Shown: in pieces, positions 35,137-43,359 of the stretch
Layout: each line of letters opens with the position of its first letter
Position numbering within the stretch: position 1 is the first letter of the stretch
Position numbers and translations under genes: made by a program
Notes under the pieces: model-generated
What the model was told of the DNA's origin: nothing
What the model saw: only the letters and a program-made list of their open reading frames with translations
The model's database searches: none
Source: Bacillus solitudinis
GTDB lineage: Bacteria > Bacillota > Bacilli > Bacillales > Bacillaceae_D
NCBI RefSeq assembly: GCF_002797395.1
Contig: NZ_KZ454943.1
Coordinates: 2,651,871-2,715,870, forward strand
DNA length: 64,000 nucleotides
Direction: 5' to 3'

Positions 35137-35967
35137 ATGGAAAATAGATATGCTGCACATCCGGAAGATTTCAAAAACTATACAACAGAAAAATTAAGAA
35201 AGGATTTCTTAATTGAATCATTATTTGTTGAAGGCGAGCTTAACATGGTCTACACACATTATGACCGTACAGTTGTAGGGGGAGCAATTCCTACAGATAA
35301 ACCGCTAAAGCTCGATGCAGGAGACTTCTTAAGAACAGAGTATTTTCTTGAAAGACGTGAGGTTGGTATTGTTAACATCGGCCCAAAAGGGAAAGTTGTA
35401 GTAGATGGCGAAGAATTTGAATTAAATAAGCGTGATTGTTTGTACATTGGTCTTGGCAAAAAGGAAGTTACATTCCACAGTGAAGACCCTAAGAACCCAG
35501 CACGTTTGTACATTGTTTCGGCACTAGCTCATAAAGAATACCCGACAAAGGTTCTTGCTATTAAGGATGCTGTACCGACAAAGCTTGGTGCAGATGCAGA
35601 ATCCAACAATAGAACTATCTACAAATATATTCATTCTGAAGGTCTTCAAAGCTGTCAGTTAATGATGGGTATGACTCTTCTTGAGCCTAATAATATGTGG
35701 AATACAATGCCTGCTCATATTCATGATCGTCGTAACGAAGTTTATCTATATTTTGATATGGATGAAGATTCAAGAGTATTCCACTTTATGGGGCAACCAA
35801 ACGAAACACGTCATTTAGTCGTGAAAAATGAGCAAGCCATCATTTCACCACCATGGTCAATTCATTCTGGTGTGGGAACGAAGAACTATACGTTTATTTG
35901 GGCAATGGCTGGTGAAAACTATACATTTACCGATATGGACTTTGTAAAGATGGAAAATTTAAAATAA
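35137..35967 (+). CDS. kduI: 5-keto-4-deoxyuronate isomerase
   Basis: 276-residue KduI of the cupin superfamily, converting 4-deoxy-L-threo-5-hexosulose uronate to 2,5-diketo-3-deoxygluconate. The start MENRYAAHPEDFKNY and the PAHIHDRRNEVYLYFDM zinc-site region (two His and a Glu) are family hallmarks. AAAGGAGCG precedes the ATG. Together with kduD and the kdgF-like gene it handles products of the GH105 enzymes. Confidence 0.94.
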   Translation: MENRYAAHPEDFKNYTTEKLRKDFLIESLFVEGELNMVYTHYDRTVVGGAIPTDKPLKLDAGDFLRTEYFLERREVGIVNIGPKGKVVVDGEEFELNKRDCLYIGLGKKEVTFHSEDPKNPARLYIVSALAHKEYPTKVLAIKDAVPTKLGADAESNNRTIYKYIHSEGLQSCQLMMGMTLLEPNNMWNTMPAHIHDRRNEVYLYFDMDEDSRVFHFMGQPNETRHLVVKNEQAIISPPWSIHSGVGTKNYTFIWAMAGENYTFTDMDFVKMENLK

Positions 35968-35971
35968 GGTA

Positions 35972-36006
35972 AACGCCCGGATGACTATCATTCGGGTTAT
36001 TTTTAT
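35972..36006 (+). terminator. Terminator after kduI
   Basis: CCCGGATG pairs with CATTCGGG (one G-T pair) with a five-base loop, then TTATTTTTA. Confidence 0.7.
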
Positions 36007-36170
36007 CTTTAGAAAGTATAAACTTTTATGAGTAAATGGAGAGAGTGCTCCTAAGAGGCAGCGTAGCTTTTCTTATCAATTTGAATGATAAAAGTCTTGC
36101 AAGCTATTATGATTACGGTTTATAATTAATAATATAAGTACAATGTTGCTTTTGGTTTATTTCTTTAAAA

Positions 36171-36186
36171 ATAACAACGTTGTCAT
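36171..36186 (+). promoter_or_regulatory. KdgR-type operator before uxaC
   Basis: ATAACAACGTTGTCAT, 15 of 16 bases as in the uxaA operator, 23 bases before the uxaC start. Confidence 0.72.
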
Positions 36187-36208
36187 TTCTGGATGGAGGG
36201 AAAGTAGA

Positions 36209-37612
36209 ATGAAATCATTTATTCATGAAGACTTTGTTCTTAATAGTGAGGCTGCAAAAATTTTGTATCATGACTACGCAAAAGATATGCCTATTTTCGA
36301 TTATCATTGTCATTTAAGCCCTAAGGATATTGCTGAAAACCGTGAATTTAAAAATATATCCGAGATTTGGCTGCACGGAGATCATTATAAATGGCGTGCA
36401 ATGAGAACATTGGGCATTGATGAGAGTATGATTACGGGTAACACAGATGATAAGACAAAATTTCAACAATGGGCGAAAGTAGTTCCACATACAATTGGAA
36501 ATCCTTTGTACCATTGGACTCATTTGGAATTGAAACGCTATTTTGATGTTGACGTATTGTTAAATGAGGATACAAGTGAAGAGGTTTGGAATCAGTGTAA
36601 TGAATTGCTTCAACAAGATGATTATCGTACTCAAAAAATTATTGAAAAATCAAATGTAAACGTCATTTGTACCACAGACGATCCGATTGACGCTTTAGAA
36701 TATCATCAAAGCATCAAAGAAAATAAAGCGTTTTCAACGAAAATATTACCAACATTTAGACCTGACAAGGCGTATGAAGTATCTGCTCCTCAATTTACTG
36801 ACTATGTAAAAAAACTCGCAAAAGTTGTTGAAAGAGATATTAATGTTTATGATGACTTACTAAAAGCGATTGAAGAGAGAGCTAACTATTTCCACGAAGC
36901 AGGTTGTAGAATTTCAGACCATGGTATCGAGACGATTCCGAATACTCCTTGCACGAAGGAAGAAGCATCGGCTATTTTTGCAAAAGCAATTAGTGGAGAG
37001 ACAATGACGAAAAAAGAGGAGGAACAGTATAAAACGTATACATTACTTTTCTTAGGTCGACTCTATCATTCTTTAAATTGGACAATGCAGATCCATGTTG
37101 GTGCCATTCGTAATAATAATAAGCGTCGTTTCGAAACATTGGGTCCAGATACAGGATTTGACTCCATTCTTGACTTTGAACTTGCAAGACCGTTAAATGC
37201 CTTTTTGAGTCAGCTTGACAATGAAAATGAATTACCAAAGACCATTTTATACAACCTAAATCCGATACACAATTATGTAATCGGTACAGCAATTGGAAAT
37301 TTCCAAGCGAGTGGAACAAGAGGAAAAATCCAATTTGGATCGGGTTGGTGGTTTAACGACCAAAAAGATGGGATGATTAGACAAATGACAGACCTTGCTA
37401 ATTTAGGACTATTAAGTAGTTTTGTTGGCATGTTAACAGATTCAAGAAGTTTCCTCTCTTATACTAGGCATGAATATTTTAGACGCATTCTCTGTGACAT
37501 CGTCGGTGGTTGGGTTGAGAGCGGAGAAGCGCCAAGAGATTATCAGTTACTAGGAAACATGATTCAAGATATTTCTTATACAAATGCTGAGAATTATTTT
37601 CAAATCAAATAG
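36209..37612 (+). CDS. uxaC: Glucuronate/galacturonate isomerase
   Basis: 467-residue UxaC converting D-galacturonate to tagaturonate (and glucuronate to fructuronate). The family opening PIFDYHCHLSPKDIAENREF carries the metal-ligand His pair; other landmarks are the NVICTTDDPIDALEYH and MLTDSRSFLSYTRHEYFRR segments. ATG 36209 has GGAGGG (36195-36200) eight bases upstream; a longer frame from 36143 would include the operator and is rejected. Separated from uxaA and uxaB but tied to them by the shared operator. Confidence 0.94.
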   Translation: MKSFIHEDFVLNSEAAKILYHDYAKDMPIFDYHCHLSPKDIAENREFKNISEIWLHGDHYKWRAMRTLGIDESMITGNTDDKTKFQQWAKVVPHTIGNPLYHWTHLELKRYFDVDVLLNEDTSEEVWNQCNELLQQDDYRTQKIIEKSNVNVICTTDDPIDALEYHQSIKENKAFSTKILPTFRPDKAYEVSAPQFTDYVKKLAKVVERDINVYDDLLKAIEERANYFHEAGCRISDHGIETIPNTPCTKEEASAIFAKAISGETMTKKEEEQYKTYTLLFLGRLYHSLNWTMQIHVGAIRNNNKRRFETLGPDTGFDSILDFELARPLNAFLSQLDNENELPKTILYNLNPIHNYVIGTAIGNFQASGTRGKIQFGSGWWFNDQKDGMIRQMTDLANLGLLSSFVGMLTDSRSFLSYTRHEYFRRILCDIVGGWVESGEAPRDYQLLGNMIQDISYTNAENYFQIK

Positions 37613-37699
37613 ATTAAAAGCCTAAAAGTATATGGCAATGGCACTGTTCGCCTCTCCGCATGGCTTTGCTTTTAAAAACGTAGCTATTCCATTGCTTAG

Positions 37700-37748
37700 T
37701 GGGTGTATCTTAAGGTCAAGAAACGACCTTATGACACACCCCCTTTTT
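37700..37748 (+). terminator. Terminator after uxaC
   Basis: GGGTGTATCTTAAGGTC pairs imperfectly with GACCTTATGACACACCC, then CCTTTTTCCC. Confidence 0.8.
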
Positions 37749-37822
37749 CCCTTTAAAACATATTTCCTTCTTTTATAGGAGAAACTTTCAAAAGGAAAAC
37801 ATATAGAGGATGGTGTGAATAG

Positions 37823-38575
37823 ATGAAAAAGGTGGTCATAATTGGTGGGGCCGGAACAATTGGACAGATTTTAGCAAAAGGACTTGGGAACCAATACCAT
37901 ATCGTAATAATGGATAAAGAAATTGAAAATAGCGTTAATCATTCAAGCCAAATTCAAGTTGATGCCACAAACTTTCAAGATTTAGTAAATCACATTCCTA
38001 AGGATACAGGAACAATAATTAATTTAATAAAAACAGATACGAATGATGCAATTGAAGAGCTTGAAACGTTTGACCGGATGACGGATGTTTTTTTCAAAGC
38101 GACCTATTATATCTTAGCTGCTGCAAAAGAATTGCGTATCCCAAAGGTAATCTTTGCCAGTAGTAATCATGTAACGGATTTTTATGAAGAAGATGGAAAA
38201 TCGTTACTAGACCGTGAAATCACGACGAATGATTATCCGAAATCTAAGGGGTTATATGGCCTCTTAAAATTAGCTTCTGAACAAGCAGGTTTTCTTTTTT
38301 CGCTACATAGTAAGCTTTCGGTTATTAACATTCGAATTGGGTCGGTTCCAAAGGATGTAACCTATGAAGACGTTTTAGAAAATGAGAGATTAAAAAAAAC
38401 ACTATTATCCAACACAGATGTTGTTGATTTATTTCGACTGGCGATTGAAGCTAAGGTGAAGTTCGGGACGTATTATGGGGTTTCTGATAACCCCGAAAAG
38501 CCATGGGATATGTCAAATACAAAAGCAGAATTAGGTTTCATATCAACTGAAACAACTAAAGATATTTTAAATTGA
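37823..38575 (+). CDS. Uronate-dehydrogenase-like NAD-dependent epimerase-family protein
   Basis: 250 residues of the extended short-chain dehydrogenase family. The nucleotide motif GGAGTIGQ starts at residue 8. The FASSNHVTDFYEEDG segment resembles the SSNH motif of uronate dehydrogenases, and YGLLK gives the YxxxK catalytic pair. Such enzymes oxidise galacturonate or glucuronate to the aldarolactone. Its place after uxaC fits, but no downstream galactarate genes are present, so a different sugar-acid substrate is possible. The ribosome binding site is modest (GAGGATGGTG). Confidence 0.72.
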   Translation: MKKVVIIGGAGTIGQILAKGLGNQYHIVIMDKEIENSVNHSSQIQVDATNFQDLVNHIPKDTGTIINLIKTDTNDAIEELETFDRMTDVFFKATYYILAAAKELRIPKVIFASSNHVTDFYEEDGKSLLDREITTNDYPKSKGLYGLLKLASEQAGFLFSLHSKLSVINIRIGSVPKDVTYEDVLENERLKKTLLSNTDVVDLFRLAIEAKVKFGTYYGVSDNPEKPWDMSNTKAELGFISTETTKDILN

Positions 38576-38625
38576 ACATCCATTTTCAGTACCTTGATTA
38601 AATAGAAATGGTCCGCTCGTTACGC

Positions 38626-38663
38626 GCCCTGCTATGGGTAAACCACTCATAGCAGGGCTTTTC
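38626..38663 (+). terminator. Terminator after the uronate-dehydrogenase-like gene
   Basis: GCCCTGCTATG pairs with CATAGCAGGGC, then TTTTCT. Confidence 0.85.
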
Positions 38664-38938
38664 TAATTGAAGAAAAGGCTGCCCTTCAATTATGTAGTTT
38701 ACTTTTTCTATTTCAAAATCATATACCTGTAAAAAATAGATGTAAAGCTTGAGTTTCGTTATATGGTATGATAAGTAAAAATGTATAGGCTTACATTAGA
38801 ACAGTTAAAAGAATAATCATATCGTTAGGAATCCTTATTCAATGAAGAAACTAGGGCTATAGATTATATACAAAATCTTATTATACATTAAGATGAAAGT
38901 AAGCAAGTAAGCAAGTCTTCGATTAGGGGGAAACGAGT
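38664..38938. other. Intergenic stretch, no gene seen
   Basis: AT-rich upstream region of the first solute-binding lipoprotein. It ends with a short AAGTAAGCAAGTAAGCAAG direct repeat (about 38897-38915) close to the start; no further structure was identified. Confidence 0.4.
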
Positions 38939-40453
38939 ATGCAACTGAAAAAGTTTTTGAACATAACTAGCTTGCTTACAATGGTATGGATGCTAAGTGC
39001 ATGCAATCCAAAGGAAGCAACGATACCAGAGCAACAACATATAAAGAACTTACCTGAAATTTCAATGATGCTTAATCTTCATACTCCAGAAGTACCGAAT
39101 GAAAGAATTCGTTTATTACTAGAAGAAAAAACTGGTACAAAATTGGATATACAATGGGTACCTGATAATAATTATAACGACCGGTTAAATACGGCTTTCG
39201 CAACAGGCACATTACCAGATGTTGTTTTAATGGGCTTTCCAACATTTTTACAATATAAGGATATGATCCGAGACGAACAATTCTGGGAAATTGGGCCGTA
39301 TCTTAATGAGTACGAGAACTTAAGGAAGCTTGATTCAAAGACGTTAACGACAACATTAGTAGATGAGAAGCTTTATACGCTTTATCAAGGCCGTCCTGTA
39401 TCAAGACAAGGAATTATTTATCGTAAGGATTGGGCTGACAATTTAAAACTAACAGCACCTCGTTCCACAGAGGAATTTTTAGAGATGGCAAGGGCCTTTA
39501 CTGAGGATGATCCGAATCAATCGGGGAAAGCTGATACAATTGGTTTAGTAGATCGTAGTGATTTAATGTATGGTGCATTCAAAACAATTTCTTCATGGTT
39601 TGGGACGCCTAATGAATGGGGAATGAAAGACGGAAAGCTTCTTCCAGAGTTTATGTTTGAAGAATATATGCAAACATTGGACTTTGTAAAAAAGATTCAT
39701 GAAAATGGATATATGAACAATGACTTTCCAGTGACAAGTAAAACGGATCAGCGTTCGATGTTTAAAAATGGGGTGGCTGGGATGTATGTCGGCTCCATGG
39801 AAGATGTGGAATCCCTATATCTTGAAGCGAAAGAGCACAACCCATCTATAGAATTTGACGTACACAATTATGTGGAGGGTCCAAATGGTCGATATCAAAT
39901 TTGGGGTATTCCAGGGTTTGCTAGTGTTGTACTTTTTCCCAAGTCTTCAGTAAAAACTGAAGAAGAATTAAAAATAATCTTATCCTTTTATGACTATCTT
40001 ATGAAGCCTGAAATTGCTAATATACTGATCTGGGGAATTGAAGGTGAGCATTATACGGTTCAAAATGGGAAAGCAAAGATATCTGAGGATAGAAGGAGTT
40101 TTGAACGAGAAGTTCGACCGTATTTGTCAATGGAAATAGGTGAACCTGAGACAAATGGTAGATTAGAGCGTTTTAACGAGTATGAACCAGCTATAAAGGC
40201 ACAAGAACTTAATATTGATAATGAAAAGTATGTTATATCAAATCCTGCCCTAACCCTTGATTCAGAAACACAACTTCTTGATGGGGAACGGCTATCAGAG
40301 ATGATTGAGGATGCAACGTATAAATATATTTTAGGTCAAATTGACCGACAAGGTTTTGAAAGAACGATAGAAACATGGAAAGCTGAAGGTGGATTAAAAA
40401 TTATTGATGAATTAAATGCTCCTCGGAAGACAAGTAGAAATTTAGCGCAATAA
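38939..40453 (+). CDS. ABC solute-binding lipoprotein (family 1), paralogue A
   Basis: 504 residues. The signal peptide ends with lipobox LSAC (C22), so it is membrane-anchored outside. It is an LplA/YtcQ-type oligosaccharide-binding protein, with WVPDNNYNDRLNTAFATG and VSRQGIIYRKDWADNL close to the family core. It is closely similar along its whole length to the binding protein at 43360, for example in SSWFGTPNEWG and EIGPYL. It has its own terminator, and the membrane sensor-regulator lies between the two copies. It could feed the same permeases or present ligand to the sensor; no permease adjoins it directly. Confidence 0.87.
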   Translation: MQLKKFLNITSLLTMVWMLSACNPKEATIPEQQHIKNLPEISMMLNLHTPEVPNERIRLLLEEKTGTKLDIQWVPDNNYNDRLNTAFATGTLPDVVLMGFPTFLQYKDMIRDEQFWEIGPYLNEYENLRKLDSKTLTTTLVDEKLYTLYQGRPVSRQGIIYRKDWADNLKLTAPRSTEEFLEMARAFTEDDPNQSGKADTIGLVDRSDLMYGAFKTISSWFGTPNEWGMKDGKLLPEFMFEEYMQTLDFVKKIHENGYMNNDFPVTSKTDQRSMFKNGVAGMYVGSMEDVESLYLEAKEHNPSIEFDVHNYVEGPNGRYQIWGIPGFASVVLFPKSSVKTEEELKIILSFYDYLMKPEIANILIWGIEGEHYTVQNGKAKISEDRRSFEREVRPYLSMEIGEPETNGRLERFNEYEPAIKAQELNIDNEKYVISNPALTLDSETQLLDGERLSEMIEDATYKYILGQIDRQGFERTIETWKAEGGLKIIDELNAPRKTSRNLAQ

Positions 40454-40458
40454 TCAGC

Positions 40459-40490
40459 AAACCCGCTTAACCATAGAGTTAAGTGGGTTT
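40459..40490 (+). terminator. Terminator after binding protein A
   Basis: AAACCCGCTTAAC pairs with GTTAAGTGGGTTT across a six-base loop, followed by a T-containing run. Confidence 0.8.
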
Positions 40491-40662
40491 CTATTTGTTA
40501 GGAGAGATTAATGGATTAAAAGATAACTATTTTTTGGTGTATTCATAACAATGAAGAATTGTTTACTTTATTTGTGTATAATAGGAGGATAGGGAAGTAA
40601 GCCCTTTCAGGTGATGAATATAAACTTAAAAGAGATAGATTGTGAAAATGAGGGTGGTCATG

Positions 40663-42960
40663 ATGCGTCATAGAAGCTTATTAGCCAAATTAATTATTTT
40701 TGGGTGTGTTTTAACAATTATTCCAGTCGTTTTTTTAGGCGTATTTTCATACACTCAATCCTCTGGACAAATTCAGGAAAAGGTTAATAGAGAAAGATTA
40801 CAAGCAATAAAGCAGTTGAATACCAATGTAGAGCAAACATTAACGACTGTTTATCAGAATTTAACGAATATTATTGATTCCTCTGAGTTAGAAACCGCGA
40901 TTAGAAGTTCTCTTATAGGTAAAGATTTTAAAGAGTATCGCGATTTACGCAGGGAAATGAGTAAAATTCAAACATTTGATTCAAAAGTTAGTGAATTGGT
41001 TATTTTAAATTTTCAAGAAGATTGGATTATTAATAACTCAGGATTATATCGTCTTTCGAATCACGCGGATGAGGAAACGTATTTATCTTATCTAGGGTTA
41101 GAACTTAATTCATCATGGTTGTTATTAAAAAATGATAAATTTGAAGATTCTTCATCTAATTTAAACTGCGATTATACAATTAGTCTTATTAGAAAGCTTC
41201 CACTAAAAATTAGTCGTAAATATGGACTTGCCTTTGCAAACATTCCTGCTTGTAGTTTAATTGAAATGGTTGATATTGATGAATTCTCTGATGTGATGAT
41301 TATGGATGAAAACTATCGAATTATTGTGCATCGCGATCCATCATTTATAGGAAAGTCATTAGCTGAAGTAGGGTATGTTAAGAATTTAGATCCATTTACA
41401 GGGAATTCAGGTCAATTTGATACTCGAATTGACAATAAGAGATATACGGCAAGCTATTTAAAATCTGATTATAATAATTGGACGTATCTTTCTTTTACTT
41501 CCATTGAAAATTTAACGGAAGAATCTAAGAAGATTGGTTGGCTTACGTTTTTTATTACATTTATCATTATTTTAGGTTGTATTTTAAGTGTTTGGGTAGT
41601 TAGTCGAAAGCTTTATTCTCCTGTTAATAATTTAATGAAGTATATAGATGAAAATTGGCCAGCGCAAAGCAAAGAAAAGAAAAATGAGTTACAAATTATT
41701 GAAGAGCATATTCAAGACCTTTTCTCATCAAAGTCAAATTTAGAAACTGAGCTAAAAGAACATACACAGCAAGTACAGTCATTATTCTTAAATCGCCTTT
41801 TTCTAGGAACGATAAAGAAAAGTGACATTCCCGGAAAGCTAGAATACTTTCAGTTTGATGCCACGGTTAATAACTGGGATCAAATGACGGTTTTGACCTT
41901 GCATATAGATCGGGAAGAGAACTCTAGATACCAAGAAAAAGATATCGACTTGTTGTCATTTGCAGTGAAAAATGTTGTTGAAGAAACAATTACAAAGGAA
42001 AATAGATTATCAACAGTTTGGGTGGATCAGACACTTGTTATTCTTACGGGGATCTCTAAAGAAAGCGACATTGATCTTAAAACATTTGTCTATGATATGA
42101 CAGAAATGTTGAAAGCAAATATTGAAAAGTGGATCCATATCTCTGTGAGCATTGGGGTGAGCCTGCCTTTTGAACATATTAATGAGGCACATCGTGGTTA
42201 TTTAGAAGGGGTAGAGGCGTTAAAACATCGAATGAAGCTTGGAAATGGAGTTATTATTCACTTTAGTAGCATAAACTCCGGGAAACACTCAGTTATTTTT
42301 GATTATCCTCAGCGGACTGAAGAGGAAATGATGGTAGCTATAAAGATTGCAGAAGAAGAAAAAGCTCTTCAGTTACTTGATAGCTGGATGGAAAAAGCTT
42401 TTAAAAATACCCAATCTCCTAGAGAGTATCAGATATCGATGATGCGCTTATTAAACAATTTGTTGATGGTTAAACAAGAGAGTGGTATAAGTTTTCAGCA
42501 ACTTGAGGTTTTCCATGCTTCTCTATATGAGGAACTTCTTCAGTTACAAACAAAGGAAGAAATTAAAAAGTGGTTTAAAAACCGAATGATTTTACCAATT
42601 ATATCAATTTTAAAAGACCGGAGTGATTCCCAATTTCATAATCTTTCTGAGAAAATTATTGATATGATCCATAGAAATTATGATAAGGATATTACTTTGG
42701 AAGAATGTGCGGCAGCATTGCATTACAACGCAAATTATTTAAGTAGTGTTTTTAAGCAAGAAACCAATTACACGTTTAGTGAATACTTAGCAATGTATCG
42801 GTTTAAGATTGCAAAGAAATGGTTAGTTGAAACGGATATGGCTGTTAAGGAAATTGCAGAAAAGCTCCAATATAAAAATTCTCAAAATTTCATTCGGTCA
42901 TTTAAGAAGCAAGAAGACGTGACACCTGGTCAGTACAGACAGAAGTTTTTAAAAGAATAG
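40663..42960 (+). CDS. Membrane-anchored AraC-family regulator, YtdP/YesS-like
   Basis: About 765 residues. A first membrane helix (about 8-30), an extracellular sensor region, a second membrane helix near 295-315, a cytoplasmic linker and a C-terminal AraC double helix-turn-helix (about 665-760; ITLEECAAALHYNANYLSSV, then YKNSQNFIRSFKKQEDVTPG). This is the architecture of B. subtilis YtdP and YesS/RhgR, activators of rhamnogalacturonan genes that sense extracellular ligands. ATG 40663 is chosen for its spacing from GAGGG (40650-40654); upstream in-frame starts exist. It probably activates the adjacent transport and hydrolase operon. Confidence 0.87.
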   Translation: MRHRSLLAKLIIFGCVLTIIPVVFLGVFSYTQSSGQIQEKVNRERLQAIKQLNTNVEQTLTTVYQNLTNIIDSSELETAIRSSLIGKDFKEYRDLRREMSKIQTFDSKVSELVILNFQEDWIINNSGLYRLSNHADEETYLSYLGLELNSSWLLLKNDKFEDSSSNLNCDYTISLIRKLPLKISRKYGLAFANIPACSLIEMVDIDEFSDVMIMDENYRIIVHRDPSFIGKSLAEVGYVKNLDPFTGNSGQFDTRIDNKRYTASYLKSDYNNWTYLSFTSIENLTEESKKIGWLTFFITFIIILGCILSVWVVSRKLYSPVNNLMKYIDENWPAQSKEKKNELQIIEEHIQDLFSSKSNLETELKEHTQQVQSLFLNRLFLGTIKKSDIPGKLEYFQFDATVNNWDQMTVLTLHIDREENSRYQEKDIDLLSFAVKNVVEETITKENRLSTVWVDQTLVILTGISKESDIDLKTFVYDMTEMLKANIEKWIHISVSIGVSLPFEHINEAHRGYLEGVEALKHRMKLGNGVIIHFSSINSGKHSVIFDYPQRTEEEMMVAIKIAEEEKALQLLDSWMEKAFKNTQSPREYQISMMRLLNNLLMVKQESGISFQQLEVFHASLYEELLQLQTKEEIKKWFKNRMILPIISILKDRSDSQFHNLSEKIIDMIHRNYDKDITLEECAAALHYNANYLSSVFKQETNYTFSEYLAMYRFKIAKKWLVETDMAVKEIAEKLQYKNSQNFIRSFKKQEDVTPGQYRQKFLKE

Positions 42961-42975
42961 TTCAAATCAAATTTC

Positions 42976-43022
42976 AAAAGTGACCATGGAAGGTGAAGTA
43001 AATATTCCGTGGTTACTTTTTT
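42976..43022 (+). terminator. Terminator after the sensor-regulator gene
   Basis: AAAAGTGACCATGGAA pairs imperfectly with TTCCGTGGTTACTTTT, ending in a T run. Confidence 0.75.
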
Positions 43023-43221
43023 GTTATCTTAATGCTGTATGATAATCATTTTATTAGATTGTAGTTTAAAAGAGTGAAAGAATCCATTAATATAAAGGGT
43101 TTCGGCTAGTAGGTGAGATAGAGATTATAGGCAGAATCGGTAGGACGATCGTATAGTGAAGCTAAGCCATAAGGCAGGTTGGTACATTTTAAAAAACTAA
43201 GGTGGTGGTAATCCCCCAAAA

Positions 43222-43235
43222 AGAAAACGCTCTCA
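43222..43235 (+). promoter_or_regulatory. cre-like site, upstream copy
   Basis: AGAAAACGCTCTCA matches 13 of 14 positions of TGWAANCGNTNWCA. It lies about 125 bases before the binding-protein gene. Catabolite control by CcpA is inferred. Confidence 0.5.
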
Positions 43236-43317
43236 TTAGAAAACGAAATTCGAAAAAGGGGTTAATTTTTCAGAGTTAAGTTAAGAAAAAGTATTATTTC
43301 AACATTTCACTTCATTT

Positions 43318-43331
43318 TGAAAGCGTTAACA
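43318..43331 (+). promoter_or_regulatory. cre site before binding protein B
   Basis: TGAAAGCGTTAACA matches all 14 positions of the CcpA consensus, 28 bases before the start codon at 43360. Repression in the presence of preferred sugars is expected. Confidence 0.78.
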
Positions 43332-43359
43332 ACACAATAAGATATGGAGGGTTTAATTC

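Noticed and set aside
36143-36208. Longer N-terminus for UxaC
   Set aside because: It would contain the KdgR operator; GGAGGG supports ATG 36209 and the family starts there.
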